From contig NZ_JAUWQB010000001.1 of the NCBI RefSeq assembly GCF_030611305.1, forward strand, positions 1 through 64,000: DNA of 64,000 nucleotides, read 5' to 3'. The stretch comes from Desulfobacula sp. Its GTDB lineage: Bacteria > Desulfobacterota > Desulfobacteria > Desulfobacterales > Desulfobacteraceae. The notes below the pieces were generated by a model. It saw nothing but the letters and a program-made list of their open reading frames with translations, made no database searches and had not been told where the DNA came from. This document shows, piece by piece, positions 26,777-37,002 of this stretch (positions within the stretch are counted from its first letter, which is position 1; the number at the start of each line of letters is the position of its first letter). Position numbers and translations under genes: made by a program.

Positions 26777-27712
26777 TTAAAGCCTTAATTTTGTGCTGTG
26801 TTCCATGCCAAAGAATCCCCTGGGTCTGAATGTCAGGATAAGAAGAATAATGGAATAGGCAATAAGATCCCTTAAGGTTGACGGGAAAATCGTTGCAACA
26901 AATATCTCGATAAATCCTATAAGGTATCCGGCAAGAGCTGCGCCCTTAATGGAGCCCCTGCCACCAAGAATAGCCGCAACAAATGCCTTCCATCCAAGGA
27001 TGACACCCATATAAGGATCCAGAATCGGATAGGCTTGTCCATAAAGAATTCCGGCAACTGCGGCCAGGCCTGCACCCACTGCAAAAGTTAAGGGTGCAAT
27101 AATATTTATGGATACCCCCATCAATGGAACGGCAAGAAAATCATATGACATTGCCCTCATGGCCATTCCCCATTTTGTTTTCTGGATGAATGTATGAAGG
27201 GCAACCATTAAAAGAAGTGATATGATAATAATCATCACTTTTACATTCGTAAAATAGATACCACCGACATTGTAGGAAATAGATTCCATCAATGGTGGAA
27301 AATTCAATCTTTTAGCACCCAGCAAGATTAAAATACCGGTCTCAAAGATAATGCCGATCATCAAACCTGTAATGGCTGCTGATGCACGGGGTGCGGATCT
27401 TAAAGGTCTGTATCCTGCAACTTCAACAAAAACGCCGACCCAGGATGCCAGAAACATGGTAACAACGACTGTGGCAAGGAAGATAAGGGGACCGGGTAGA
27501 AACCCTGTAAACAATGCAAGGAAGAGTGTTGCAATCCCAAAGCCGATATATGTGGCCACCATAAAAATATCGCCATGGGCAAAATTAAAGAGCATTAAAA
27601 CACCGTATACCATTGAATAACCAATGGATATCACTGCATAAAAACTGCCTCTCTGGAGTGCATTTATCAGGTTTTGAAGAATAAATTGACCTAATTCTAT
27701 CAAAGCTTCCAT
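26777..27712 (-). CDS. livH: Branched-chain amino acid ABC transporter permease LivH
   Basis: GSFYAVISIGYSMVYGVLMLFNFAHGD; AFVAAILGGRGSIKGAALAGYLIG. Confidence 0.92.
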   Translation of the reverse strand: MEALIELGQFILQNLINALQRGSFYAVISIGYSMVYGVLMLFNFAHGDIFMVATYIGFGIATLFLALFTGFLPGPLIFLATVVVTMFLASWVGVFVEVAGYRPLRSAPRASAAITGLMIGIIFETGILILLGAKRLNFPPLMESISYNVGGIYFTNVKVMIIIISLLLMVALHTFIQKTKWGMAMRAMSYDFLAVPLMGVSINIIAPLTFAVGAGLAAVAGILYGQAYPILDPYMGVILGWKAFVAAILGGRGSIKGAALAGYLIGFIEIFVATIFPSTLRDLIAYSIILLILTFRPRGFFGMEHSTKLRL

Positions 27713-27737
27713 TCACCAGCTCCTGTTCTATAGAGTT

Positions 27738-27772
27738 ATGACTGCCATGCACACAAGTTGCATGGCAGTCAT
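27738..27772. terminator. Intercistronic hairpin between livK and livH
   Basis: ATGACTGCCATGC/GCATGGCAGTCAT perfect 13-bp stem. Confidence 0.75.
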
Positions 27773-27805
27773 ATGATTACTTAAACGATACCATTTGGCT
27801 TAAAT

Positions 27806-28981
27806 TTATGGACAACTGGATTTGTAAAATTCATATTCGCCGCTATCATTGATTTTTACGATAACAGCACATTTGATTGGGTCACCTTCAGGGGTAAACG
27901 TCATATTTCCTGTAATACCGGAAAAATTCTTGATGTTGGCCAGGGCATTTTTAACAGCTACTCTGTCTTTTTCAATTTTACCGGTAATTTTACCGGCATC
28001 CTGAATAGCCTGCTGGGTAAGACGAAGTGCATCCCAGGTTAAGGCTGCAACATCATCGGGAACATAGCCGAAATTGGCGGTATATCTGTCAATAAATGTT
28101 TTTGTTGCTCCTTTGGCACCTGCCGCTGCATAGTGTGATGAAAAATATAGTCCGTAACATGCTTCACCGCATAATTCTACAGTTTCAGCAGACCCCCAGG
28201 AGTCAGATCCAACGATGGGGCCTTTCCATCCAAGTTCCTTTGCCTGTCGAACGATAAGGGGAACTTCATTGTAATACTGGGGAGTAAAAAGAACTTCGGC
28301 ACCTGATCTAACAATCTGAGTTAACTGAGAAGAAAAATCCGTGTCTTTTGTCGTAAAGCTTTGATAAGCAACAACAGATCCTGCGCCATGTTTTTTCTCC
28401 CATGCTGCTTTAAACACTTCAGCCAATCCTTTTGGGTAGTCAGAGGCAACATCATAAAGAACAGCAGCTTTTGTAAACCCAAATTCATCAGTAATAAAGT
28501 TGGCTATAACAGGACCCTGAAAAGGATCAAGGAAGCAGCCGCGAAATACATATGGTCTGTCAAGTGTTGTGCTTGGATTGGTAGACCAGGGGCTGATCAT
28601 AACGGTTTTATATTTATTGGCAACTTCACCGGCAGGAATCGCCTGTTTGGAAGACTGGGGACCAACGATGGCAAGAACATCATCCTGGCTAATCATTTTC
28701 ATATTTGCTTTTACTGCTGATTCTGCTTTTGCCTCATTATCTTCAATAACAAGTTCAACATCATATTTTTTACCGCCAACTTCAAGTCCACCGGCTTTTT
28801 CAATGTCTTCAAGCCACAACATGGCAGCAAATTTAGTCCCTTCACCCACCTTTGGAATGTCTCCGGTCATGGGGGCATTAATACCAATTTTGATAATCGT
28901 TTTTCTTGCACTATATGCTGATGTAGAAAACATCATGGCAAAGGCAAAGGCCACAACCACTAAACAAGCAAGCTTTTTCAT
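27806..28981 (-). CDS. livK: Branched-chain amino acid ABC transporter substrate-binding protein
   Basis: Signal peptide; IKIGINAPMTGDIPKVGEG; Leu/Ile/Val-binding fold motifs. Confidence 0.92.
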   Translation of the reverse strand: MKKLACLVVVAFAFAMMFSTSAYSARKTIIKIGINAPMTGDIPKVGEGTKFAAMLWLEDIEKAGGLEVGGKKYDVELVIEDNEAKAESAVKANMKMISQDDVLAIVGPQSSKQAIPAGEVANKYKTVMISPWSTNPSTTLDRPYVFRGCFLDPFQGPVIANFITDEFGFTKAAVLYDVASDYPKGLAEVFKAAWEKKHGAGSVVAYQSFTTKDTDFSSQLTQIVRSGAEVLFTPQYYNEVPLIVRQAKELGWKGPIVGSDSWGSAETVELCGEACYGLYFSSHYAAAGAKGATKTFIDRYTANFGYVPDDVAALTWDALRLTQQAIQDAGKITGKIEKDRVAVKNALANIKNFSGITGNMTFTPEGDPIKCAVIVKINDSGEYEFYKSSCP

Positions 28982-29253
28982 GTTACCTCCTTTAAATATT
29001 AATTATTTTTTAAAAGCATCATGGAATACGCTTTTAAAACACATACGAGTTTAATTTATATGTAAAAATATAGGTTAAGTAAAGGATAATAACGCAAAAT
29101 TAATAAGTGTCGATCATATTGCTGCAAGCATATCTTCAATTTTAATTTTGTTTAAGGTTCTTGCCTAATTCAAAAATTAATACTATAAAACGTGCATACA
29201 ATAGCAGAATAGAATATTTATCAATCTGATAATTCTTAATTAAGGAAATTTCA

Positions 29254-30267
29254 ATGAAAAAAAGCATCATAAAAAGTAGTGGGATGTTTGTACCGCCCAA
29301 CGTCATTACCAACCATGATCTTGAAGAAATATTAGACACCTCGGATGAATGGATAAGACAAAGGACGGGGATTGAGCAAAGATACTGGATCGATTCGGAG
29401 GGGGTAACCGGTTCATCTGATTTAGGGTTTGAAGCTTCCAAAAAAGCTTTGGACAATGCCGGATGGACACCTGAAGATCTTGATTTTATTATATTTGCTA
29501 CGCTAAGTCCTGATATTATGTTTCCAGGCTCAGGATGTCTGCTCCAGGCAAAACTGGGGCTCAACTCAACTCCTGCATTAGATATCAGACAGCAGTGTAC
29601 AGGATTTCTTTACGGCCTTGCCACAGCAGATGCCTATATAAAAACAGGCCTTGCCAATAAAATTCTTCTGGTTGGTGCAGAAGTACACTCTTCAGGTCTT
29701 GATAAATCAACCAGGGGGCGGGATGTTACGGTTATATTTGGTGATGGGGCAGCAGCCGTGTGCATTGAAGGAGTTGAAACCGATGAAACGGCAGGAGTAC
29801 TTGCTTCAGCTCTTCATGCAGATGGCAATTTTGCCGAGGCATTAATGACTGAACTTCCTGCATCAAGACTTCCTTTGCGGATGCCGCCGGATGTACCACT
29901 TGATGATGCAAGATACTATCCTGTTATGGATGGCCCGGCTATTTTTAAAAAAGCGGTTAGAATGCTGCCCAAGGTTATAAAGGAATCCCTTGAAAAAGCA
30001 CAAATCAGTCTTGATGAAATTGATTTGATTATCCCGCACCAGGCCAATATGAGAATCAATCAAGCCCTGGGGCAGTTTTTAAAATTAGATGATGATAAAA
30101 TTTTCCATAATATTCAGAAATATGGAAATACCACTGCAGCAAGTATTCCGCTTGCACTTCATGAAGCCATGGAACAGGGACGTATCGGTAAATCCGGTGA
30201 TATCGTTATTTTAACGGGTCTTGGTGCCGGCCTTACCTGGGGCAGTGTAATTTATAAGTTTTTATAA
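29254..30267 (+). CDS. fabH: 3-oxoacyl-ACP synthase III
   Basis: DIRQQCTGFLYGL active Cys; IIPHQANMRINQA; GNTTAASIPLAL. Confidence 0.93.
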   Translation: MKKSIIKSSGMFVPPNVITNHDLEEILDTSDEWIRQRTGIEQRYWIDSEGVTGSSDLGFEASKKALDNAGWTPEDLDFIIFATLSPDIMFPGSGCLLQAKLGLNSTPALDIRQQCTGFLYGLATADAYIKTGLANKILLVGAEVHSSGLDKSTRGRDVTVIFGDGAAAVCIEGVETDETAGVLASALHADGNFAEALMTELPASRLPLRMPPDVPLDDARYYPVMDGPAIFKKAVRMLPKVIKESLEKAQISLDEIDLIIPHQANMRINQALGQFLKLDDDKIFHNIQKYGNTTAASIPLALHEAMEQGRIGKSGDIVILTGLGAGLTWGSVIYKFL

Positions 30268-31890
30268 TGATCCTTTAAACAGGGTATCAAGATAAAATTT
30301 TGATGCAGGATCAAGGGAACTAAAATCATAGGTTTCATCAATATTTTTTCTTTTTATTTGACCCCTGATATCGGTCGCAAGAACTTTGCCCAGTTCCACA
30401 CCGAACTGATCAAAAGGATTTACACCGAGTATAAACCCTTCATATATGGTTCTTGCTTCATAGAAAGCCAGGAGCAAACCAATGCTTTCAGGTGTCAGGT
30501 CATTGATGAGGATGGTGGAAGAGGGCCTGTTTCCTGTAAAATATTTTGCCTTGTTATCATTATCCCTTCCCATCGCCAGGGCATTAGCCTGTGCAATCAT
30601 ATTGGCCCATAATTCCTGGTGATTGTAAACCCCTTTTGATTTAGCCTGGTCCTTATTATAAATCGGTTTTACAACCCCGATAAATTCTATGGGAAACGGA
30701 CTTCCCTGATGGGCAAGCTGGAAAAATGAGTGCTGTGCATTGGTCCCGGGCTCACCAAAAATGATAACTCCGGTCTTATGATCTGTAATTTTACCGTCAG
30801 ATGTTACTCCTTTTCCAAGGCTTTCCATAGATAGCTGCTGTATATGAGGCACAAGTTTGGACAAGGCACTGGAATAGGGAATAATGGCCTGAGCCGGATA
30901 CTGTAAAAAATTGGAATTCCATATGCTGATCAAAGCTGCTGTCAAAGGGATATTTTTTTTCTCCGGGGCGTTTAAAGCATGTAAGTCCATATCATGACAG
31001 CCTTTCAGGAAACGGCTGAAAATATCAAATCCAAAGGCAAGACTTAAGGGGAGACCTCCGACTGCAGAGGTCACAGAATACCTTCCTCCAATAAAATCAA
31101 ACATATGAAAAGCACCTAAACCCGAGCTTGAGGGATCATCCCCAGGGCTGCCTTTCGCAGTAACCGTCACAAGATGTTTTAAAGGATCAAGGTGATTGTT
31201 TTTTAAAAATAACAGGGCCTGGTTAAGATTGGCCATGGTTTCGGTTGTGGTATATGATTTTGAAATAACAATCCAAAGGCAAGTTTCAGGGTCAATGGCT
31301 TTGATGACCTGCCCAAAATTGTCAATATCTACATTGGGTAGAAAATGAAGATTAATAACCGGCTCAATAGTATGTTTTAATGCAGTATAAACAAATTCGC
31401 ACCCAAGATAAGAACCGCCGATTCCGATGATAATCGCATCGGTAAAAGATCGCCCCGTAGAACCTTTCAAGTCATTATTATGAACTTTTTGGGAAAAATA
31501 TTTTATCTGTTTGTTCACACGGTTGATTTCCGAAATAACATCCAGATCATCCAATAGGACGGGGCCATGGGTAAAATCTCTTGCGGCAGTATGAAGGGCG
31601 GCTCTATTTTCAATTACATTAACGATTTTGCCCGACATCATTTTTGAAAAAGAATCTTTTGCTCCGGTTTCTCTGGCAAGGTCCAACAATTCATTGAGCA
31701 GAATATCATCTATTCTTTGTTTGGAAAAATCATAGAAAAACTCCTCCAGTTTTAATGAAAAATTTTCAAGTCTGTCCTTATTTTGAATTAAATTTTTTAA
31801 ATGGAATTTTTTGTCCTCAAAGGTTTTTGAAAGACGTTTTAGATTTTGACAGGCGGTATGAGTACTAAATGTTTTCCGGCCCATTCCCAT
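30262..31890 (-). CDS. pgi: Glucose-6-phosphate isomerase
   Basis: GIGGSYLGCEFVYTAL; VISKSYTTTETMAN; FDQFGVELGKVLA. Confidence 0.93.
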   Translation of the reverse strand: MGMGRKTFSTHTACQNLKRLSKTFEDKKFHLKNLIQNKDRLENFSLKLEEFFYDFSKQRIDDILLNELLDLARETGAKDSFSKMMSGKIVNVIENRAALHTAARDFTHGPVLLDDLDVISEINRVNKQIKYFSQKVHNNDLKGSTGRSFTDAIIIGIGGSYLGCEFVYTALKHTIEPVINLHFLPNVDIDNFGQVIKAIDPETCLWIVISKSYTTTETMANLNQALLFLKNNHLDPLKHLVTVTAKGSPGDDPSSSGLGAFHMFDFIGGRYSVTSAVGGLPLSLAFGFDIFSRFLKGCHDMDLHALNAPEKKNIPLTAALISIWNSNFLQYPAQAIIPYSSALSKLVPHIQQLSMESLGKGVTSDGKITDHKTGVIIFGEPGTNAQHSFFQLAHQGSPFPIEFIGVVKPIYNKDQAKSKGVYNHQELWANMIAQANALAMGRDNDNKAKYFTGNRPSSTILINDLTPESIGLLLAFYEARTIYEGFILGVNPFDQFGVELGKVLATDIRGQIKRKNIDETYDFSSLDPASKFYLDTLFKGSL

Positions 31891-32455
31891 TATAATCTCC
31901 CATTTTAATTTCTTGTGTCATGCATTCAGATAATTGGCCGGGGGTTATATCGAGGCGGCAAAAAATTTTATTTTCCAGGTCCAATGTGTTTGCCCACATC
32001 ATCTGAATACGGTCTTTAAATTCTTTCCTGGTTCCGTATCGTAATTTGATGTATTCAAGTCTTTTTTTCAACGGCACCACCTTATCATGTAATACTCTTT
32101 TATCGGAATAATTAACTATTTCCTGCTCCGAAACAGGGGAATCGTTTTCATAAGAATCCAGAATGACATGCTGACGTATGATATTACCTACTTCGGGATA
32201 TCCCAATCGGGTTAACATCAGGCCGCCGGTTTCGGGATGGGACTCTTTTGTATCAAAGCTTCTGGTTTTTGTTATATCGTGAAGCAACGCTGCAGAAGTT
32301 GTTAACCGGATATCAAGATCGGGAGAATGTTTTTTAAGCTTTAGACATATAAACAATGCAATATTGGAAACCATGATAGAGTGGTCGATAATATGATCCA
32401 TCATCTCTATTTTTTTTATCAGTTTAAAACATTCTGTTCTAGAAGGTATGTTCAT
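31865..32455 (-). CDS. HD domain phosphohydrolase
   Basis: HSIMVSNIAL...AALLHDITKTRSF HD motif. Confidence 0.82.
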   Translation of the reverse strand: MNIPSRTECFKLIKKIEMMDHIIDHSIMVSNIALFICLKLKKHSPDLDIRLTTSAALLHDITKTRSFDTKESHPETGGLMLTRLGYPEVGNIIRQHVILDSYENDSPVSEQEIVNYSDKRVLHDKVVPLKKRLEYIKLRYGTRKEFKDRIQMMWANTLDLENKIFCRLDITPGQLSECMTQEIKMGDYNGNGPENI

Positions 32456-32575
32456 AGATCCTTATTTTAATTTAATCAGGTTAAATTATTTTAAATGATA
32501 AAATAGTATTGAAGTTATACCCCTTACTGATATGATATAAAAGGATTTTTTTTTAAAGGCGGTGATACGGTTAAA

Positions 32576-33394
32576 ATGTTGAAAAAAATCATTTCAGGCG
32601 GACAGACAGGTGCAGACAGGGCAGCACTTGACGTTGCCATTAAATTCAATATTGAACATGGCGGATGGCTTCCAAAAGGTCGCAGAACGGAAAAAGGACC
32701 ATTGCCAATGAAATATCAATTGAATGAAATGGATACGGGTGATTACAGGGCCAGAACAGAGCAGAATATCGTTGATTCCCATGGTACCGTGATTATTTCC
32801 CGTGGTAGACTTACCGGGGGATCAAAGCTTACCCAAAGTTTTGCAGAATTTGTCGGCAGGCCGAATTGTTATATTGATTTGTTAAACACAGAAGAGTTTG
32901 AAGCATCTATTATTTTAAAATCCTTTATAATGGAAAAGGAAGTTCAAACTTTGAATGTAGCAGGTCCCAGATTGAGCCATCATCCCGGGATTTACATGGA
33001 TGTCAAAACGATTCTCGAAGCCACGCTCTATCTTCTCTTTTTAGATACGCGGAAGGATAGGGGTATGAGAAAATATATACCTTCCTGTCCTGTTAAAGAG
33101 GATTTTCCTCAAACCCTGGAAGAGTCCATTGATTTGCTGTGTGACGATTTGCCGCTGAAGACCAGAACATTTATTGCAAAACTTGAACCTCACAATATCC
33201 ACATGCTCTATTTTACACTGCTGGAATATGTTAGACAGCGTGTGGGATTTGACATGGAAAATCAACCCCTTTTAAAAGATTGTTCCGTCAGGATGAAGGA
33301 TGACAGGTGTACCATTGAAGATGTTGTCATGGAGATTTTAAAACGGTTTAAACAACATCTTGAAAAAGATCATATATTGAGGATGGTGCAATGA
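32576..33394 (+). CDS. Putative molybdenum-carrier (SLOG/YpsA-like) protein with extra C-terminal domain
   Basis: IISGGQTGADRAALDVAI and GTVIISRGRLTGGSKLT; C-term ESIDLLCDDLPLKTRTFIAKL domain of unknown function. Confidence 0.8.
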   Translation: MLKKIISGGQTGADRAALDVAIKFNIEHGGWLPKGRRTEKGPLPMKYQLNEMDTGDYRARTEQNIVDSHGTVIISRGRLTGGSKLTQSFAEFVGRPNCYIDLLNTEEFEASIILKSFIMEKEVQTLNVAGPRLSHHPGIYMDVKTILEATLYLLFLDTRKDRGMRKYIPSCPVKEDFPQTLEESIDLLCDDLPLKTRTFIAKLEPHNIHMLYFTLLEYVRQRVGFDMENQPLLKDCSVRMKDDRCTIEDVVMEILKRFKQHLEKDHILRMVQ

Positions 33395-34368
33395 TACCCA
33401 TTCGAGATACTCAACCCTCCAATTGTATTCCTGTCGTGACTTATATTCTCATGGGAATTAACCTGCTGGTATTTATCCTGCAAATTCAAACCGGATTAGA
33501 TAATGAGGTCTTTTTTTATTCTTACGGGTTGGTTCCGGCCAAATATACGGTACATGAAATGTCGAGGCATTTTTCAACAGGCAATCAGTTGTTTTCCATT
33601 TTTTCATATATGTTTCTGCATGGCGGGTTTTTACATTTCATTGGGAATATGTGGACCCTGTATATTTTTGGAGACAATGTCGAAGAACATTTCGGTTCGT
33701 TAAGATTCTTAGGGTTTTATTTGATTTGCGGCATCATTTCAGGATTGTCCCACTTTTTTTTAAATCCCGTATCCATGGTGCCGACCATTGGTGCCAGTGG
33801 GGCGATTGCCGGTGTCATGGGCGCTTATTTCCTCTTGTTTCCAAAATCACGGATTTTAACTGTTATTCCCATCATTATCATACCCTTGTTTATTGAAATA
33901 CCGGCATTTATTTTTCTCGGGGTCTGGTTTTTTATTCAGTTTTTAAATGCAGCAGGCGCAAGCGCCGGATCGGGTATTGCCTGGTGGGCACATATCGGGG
34001 GATTTATAGCTGGGCTCGTATTAGTCAAGCTGAACAAAAAACTGCCAAAAACAGGCACAAAGCAGAAGATCAGTCAATTTACCGCTAAAAAGCGCACCCC
34101 AAGACTTCAAATGATTGTTGCATCCGGCAAGGCGGACAGCCCTGATCTTTATGGAAATATTGATATTACATCTATTGAGGCCATTGCCGGCACAAATAAA
34201 ACAGTGACGATTCCCTGGGGATTTTATAAACCCCTGTACAAGGTTAAAATCCCTTCAGGGGTGAAACACGGAACCAGATTAAGGCTTTCCGGAATGGGGA
34301 AATCCGTTCCAGATGGAATAAAAGGGGACATGTACCTTACGGTGAATGTTAAAAATACAATTTTATAG
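33391..34368 (+). CDS. Rhomboid-family intramembrane serine protease fused to DnaJ C-terminal-like domain
   Basis: HFIGNMWTLYIFGDNVE, GASGAIAGVMG, WWAHIGGFIAG; C-term YKVKIPSGVKHGTRLRLSGMGKSVPDGIKGDMYLTVNVK. Confidence 0.87.
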   Translation: MIPIRDTQPSNCIPVVTYILMGINLLVFILQIQTGLDNEVFFYSYGLVPAKYTVHEMSRHFSTGNQLFSIFSYMFLHGGFLHFIGNMWTLYIFGDNVEEHFGSLRFLGFYLICGIISGLSHFFLNPVSMVPTIGASGAIAGVMGAYFLLFPKSRILTVIPIIIIPLFIEIPAFIFLGVWFFIQFLNAAGASAGSGIAWWAHIGGFIAGLVLVKLNKKLPKTGTKQKISQFTAKKRTPRLQMIVASGKADSPDLYGNIDITSIEAIAGTNKTVTIPWGFYKPLYKVKIPSGVKHGTRLRLSGMGKSVPDGIKGDMYLTVNVKNTIL

Positions 34369-34513
34369 AAAATAGGGGTTTGCCCCGATTGATTTTTCCA
34401 ATATCCTCTTATATAGATGAAGGGGCACAAAAAATTGCTTTCTCACAAATATCTTGACCAGTGATATAGTAATCGAAAGGGCGGAGCTGTGCCTTAGCCC
34501 TGGAAAAGAAAGA

Positions 34514-34569
34514 CTGCTGATCACTCCTGAGGCGGCATTCTGTGTTTCATGTGCTGAAAAGATCAGCAG
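34514..34569 (+). other. Non-coding region with long-range stem upstream of S1-domain gene
   Basis: CTGCTGATC(34514-34522)/GATCAGCAG(34561-34569) in a ~310-nt intergenic region. Confidence 0.35.
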
Positions 34570-34684
34570 GAGCCATACCTCAAAAAAATAGCTTAGCGTT
34601 CAAAGGAAGGTGATGGACGTGTGGCGGTATATTCTTTAGTATGGTGGTATGATGGCTGGATAAATTTACAGAGAGGTAAGGCCA

Positions 34685-35554
34685 ATGTCAGACACTAAAA
34701 ATGCGTGGAAGAACTTTAAAAAAAATGAGTTTAAAATTGGAAGATATAATTATCTGGTTATTGAAAGCAGGTCTGATTTTGGTTTGTATTTAAGTTATGA
34801 TGAGGGCAGGATTCTGCTTCCCAATAAATACGTTTCTGACGATCTAATTATTGGTGATACTCTTGAAGTGTTTGTATACACCGACTCTGAGGATCGGTTG
34901 GTTGCTACCACTTTAAAGCCTGCCGGTATTGTTGGAGATTTTGTTTTTCTTAAAGCAAAAGATGCGGCTCCATTTGGAACATTTATGGAGTGGGGGCTTG
35001 AAAAAGACTTGCTGGTGCCCAAAAATGAGCAGCAGGACAGAATGGTGCCCGGAAAAAAATATCTGACAAAGATCTGTTTGGATAACGAGACACAGCGAGT
35101 GTGTGGCACAACTCAAATATCTGCGAATTGCGATAAAAATATTAAGGACCTTAAAGTAGGCCAACAGGTCGATCTTATTATCCATTCTATTACCAAAATT
35201 GGTATTATGAGCGTAATAGACAATCGATACTTTGGTATGCTGTATCTCAACGAAATTTATCAGGATCTGTCAATTGGAGATACGTGTACAGGCTATATCA
35301 TGCGGCTCCGTGAAGATAAAAAAATTGACCTGACTTTGAAAAAACCAGGGTATATGTCTGTGAAAGGATCTACCCACAAAATTGTAAATATTTTAAAAGA
35401 GGCCGGAGGATTTATACCCTGTCATGATAAAAGCTCTCCTGAAGATATCAAAAGGGTTTTCTCCATGAGCAAAAAAGAATTTAAAAGAGCGGTTGGAGGA
35501 TTGTACAAAAAGGGGATTTTAGAGTTGAAAAAAAACGGGATTAGCCTGAAATAA
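34685..35554 (+). CDS. S1 RNA-binding domain protein (CvfB/YitL family)
   Basis: YLSYDEGRILLPNKYVSDDLIIGDTLEVFVYTDSEDRLVATT and C-terminal winged helix. Confidence 0.88.
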   Translation: MSDTKNAWKNFKKNEFKIGRYNYLVIESRSDFGLYLSYDEGRILLPNKYVSDDLIIGDTLEVFVYTDSEDRLVATTLKPAGIVGDFVFLKAKDAAPFGTFMEWGLEKDLLVPKNEQQDRMVPGKKYLTKICLDNETQRVCGTTQISANCDKNIKDLKVGQQVDLIIHSITKIGIMSVIDNRYFGMLYLNEIYQDLSIGDTCTGYIMRLREDKKIDLTLKKPGYMSVKGSTHKIVNILKEAGGFIPCHDKSSPEDIKRVFSMSKKEFKRAVGGLYKKGILELKKNGISLK

Positions 35555-35631
35555 TGAATAAGAATGATATCTTACGCCGTATTCGGTATGTTTTTGATTC
35601 AGTCAATGCGCAAAAAAAGTTGGTAAAATGA
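35554..35631 (+). pseudogene. Truncated N-terminal fragment of a DUF1456 (YehS-like) protein
   Basis: MNKNDILRRIRYVFDSVNAQKKLVK*; resembles the DUF1456 N-terminus; overlaps neighbours at both ends (TAATG / ATGA). Confidence 0.6.
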
Positions 35632-36353
35632 GTTTGATGTACGAGGAATTAGATTTTCGACCAACGCCTATCGGAGACTTGATGTTGCGCCGTCGCCGTT
35701 TGATTCAACTCGGGGGGCTTGATATTTATGAGGTCAAGCTTGGAGAGTATTTTCTGATGACCAGCTTGTTTCATGAGGCAGAGGTTCAGCTTTCCAAGCT
35801 TGGGCTTGGCGGGTTGGATAAAAAAGACCTCGACGTTGTAGTCGGTGGCCTCGGGCTTGGGTACACAGCTGTTTCCGCATTGGAAGATAAGCGTGTAACA
35901 TCGCTCGTTGTTGTGGAGTATTTAGAGGGGGTGATCGAGTGGCATCAAAACGGGCTTGTCCCGCTGGGCAAGGTGTTGACGGGAGATCCTCGCTGTCGAC
36001 TGGTGCATGCCGATTTTTTTGCCCTGTCCCGAGACGTGTCGAAAAGCTTTGATCCGGAGTATCCTGCAAATAAACATGATGCCATTCTTTTAGATATAGA
36101 TCACACTCCGACGAACGTATTACACCAAACAAACACGCGTTTCTATACTGAGGAAGGGCTTGAGGAGCTTGCACAGCATTTGAAACCTGGCGGGGTGTTT
36201 GGTCTCTGGGCAGATGGTTTCCCGGAGGAATCTTTTACCGACCTTTTGGCTATGGTTTTTGAAAGCGCTGAGTCGCACACCATTGAGTTTGATAATCCTC
36301 TAACCGGTGGCTCGTCTGAAGGTGCTGTTTACGTGGCACGAGTGAGCCTGTAA
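35628..36353 (+). CDS. Spermidine synthase-like methyltransferase-fold protein
   Basis: DVVVGGLGLGYTAVSALED...VVVEYLEGVIEWHQ; HDAILLDIDHTP. Confidence 0.75.
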   Translation: MSLMYEELDFRPTPIGDLMLRRRRLIQLGGLDIYEVKLGEYFLMTSLFHEAEVQLSKLGLGGLDKKDLDVVVGGLGLGYTAVSALEDKRVTSLVVVEYLEGVIEWHQNGLVPLGKVLTGDPRCRLVHADFFALSRDVSKSFDPEYPANKHDAILLDIDHTPTNVLHQTNTRFYTEEGLEELAQHLKPGGVFGLWADGFPEESFTDLLAMVFESAESHTIEFDNPLTGGSSEGAVYVARVSL

Positions 36354-36394
36354 CGAAAATATGAGGCATGAAATGAAGATATGGGAGGATGTGC

Positions 36395-36976
36395 ATGAAA
36401 GAATCAAAAAAAATGGTTCTGGTTTTAATCGGTTGTTTCCTTCTGTTCCTGCTTCCATTTTCTGTTGCCTTTGCAGATGATGACAACCACAAGGACCCAA
36501 AAAAATGGTACGAGAAAATTTTCGATGACGACGATCATGATGATGATCATGAAAGCAAATATCTTACGCCTGTAAACAATGAAACATTCAAACAGGAATG
36601 TGGGGCCTGCCATTTCGCTTATCAACCAGGCCTGCTGCCGGCCGGGTCCTGGGGGAAAATTCTTTCTAACTTACCCGCTCATTTTGGAGAAGAAGTTTCA
36701 TTAGATCAAGAATCAAAAAATATTATTAATGAATACCTTCAATCAACTGCTGCCGAGAATTCATCTGCAAAAAGAGCAAGAAAGATTTTGAAAAGCCTTG
36801 GAGAAAAAACGCCGTTACGAATAACAAAAACGCCTTACATACAAGAAAAACACCACGAGTTGGATTCGAATATTTTCAGCAGGCAATCAATTGGTTCCCC
36901 ATCCAACTGCATTGCCTGTCATCCTACTGCCGAGCAAGGCAACTATGATGATGATTTTGTGAAGATACCAAAATAG
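36395..36976 (+). CDS. Periplasmic diheme cytochrome c (DHC family)
   Basis: Signal peptide; two CxxCH motifs (CGACH, CIACH); Asp/His-rich linker. Confidence 0.85.
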   Translation: MKESKKMVLVLIGCFLLFLLPFSVAFADDDNHKDPKKWYEKIFDDDDHDDDHESKYLTPVNNETFKQECGACHFAYQPGLLPAGSWGKILSNLPAHFGEEVSLDQESKNIINEYLQSTAAENSSAKRARKILKSLGEKTPLRITKTPYIQEKHHELDSNIFSRQSIGSPSNCIACHPTAEQGNYDDDFVKIPK

Positions 36977-37002
36977 AAAAATTACATAGCGAATAAGGTT
37001 AG

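Noticed and set aside
35734-36174. 146-aa antisense ORF opposite the spermidine-synthase-like gene (and other long antisense ORFs such as 48309-48629, 44252-44638)
   Set aside because: Opposite to well-supported genes; composition is a codon-bias shadow with no domain.
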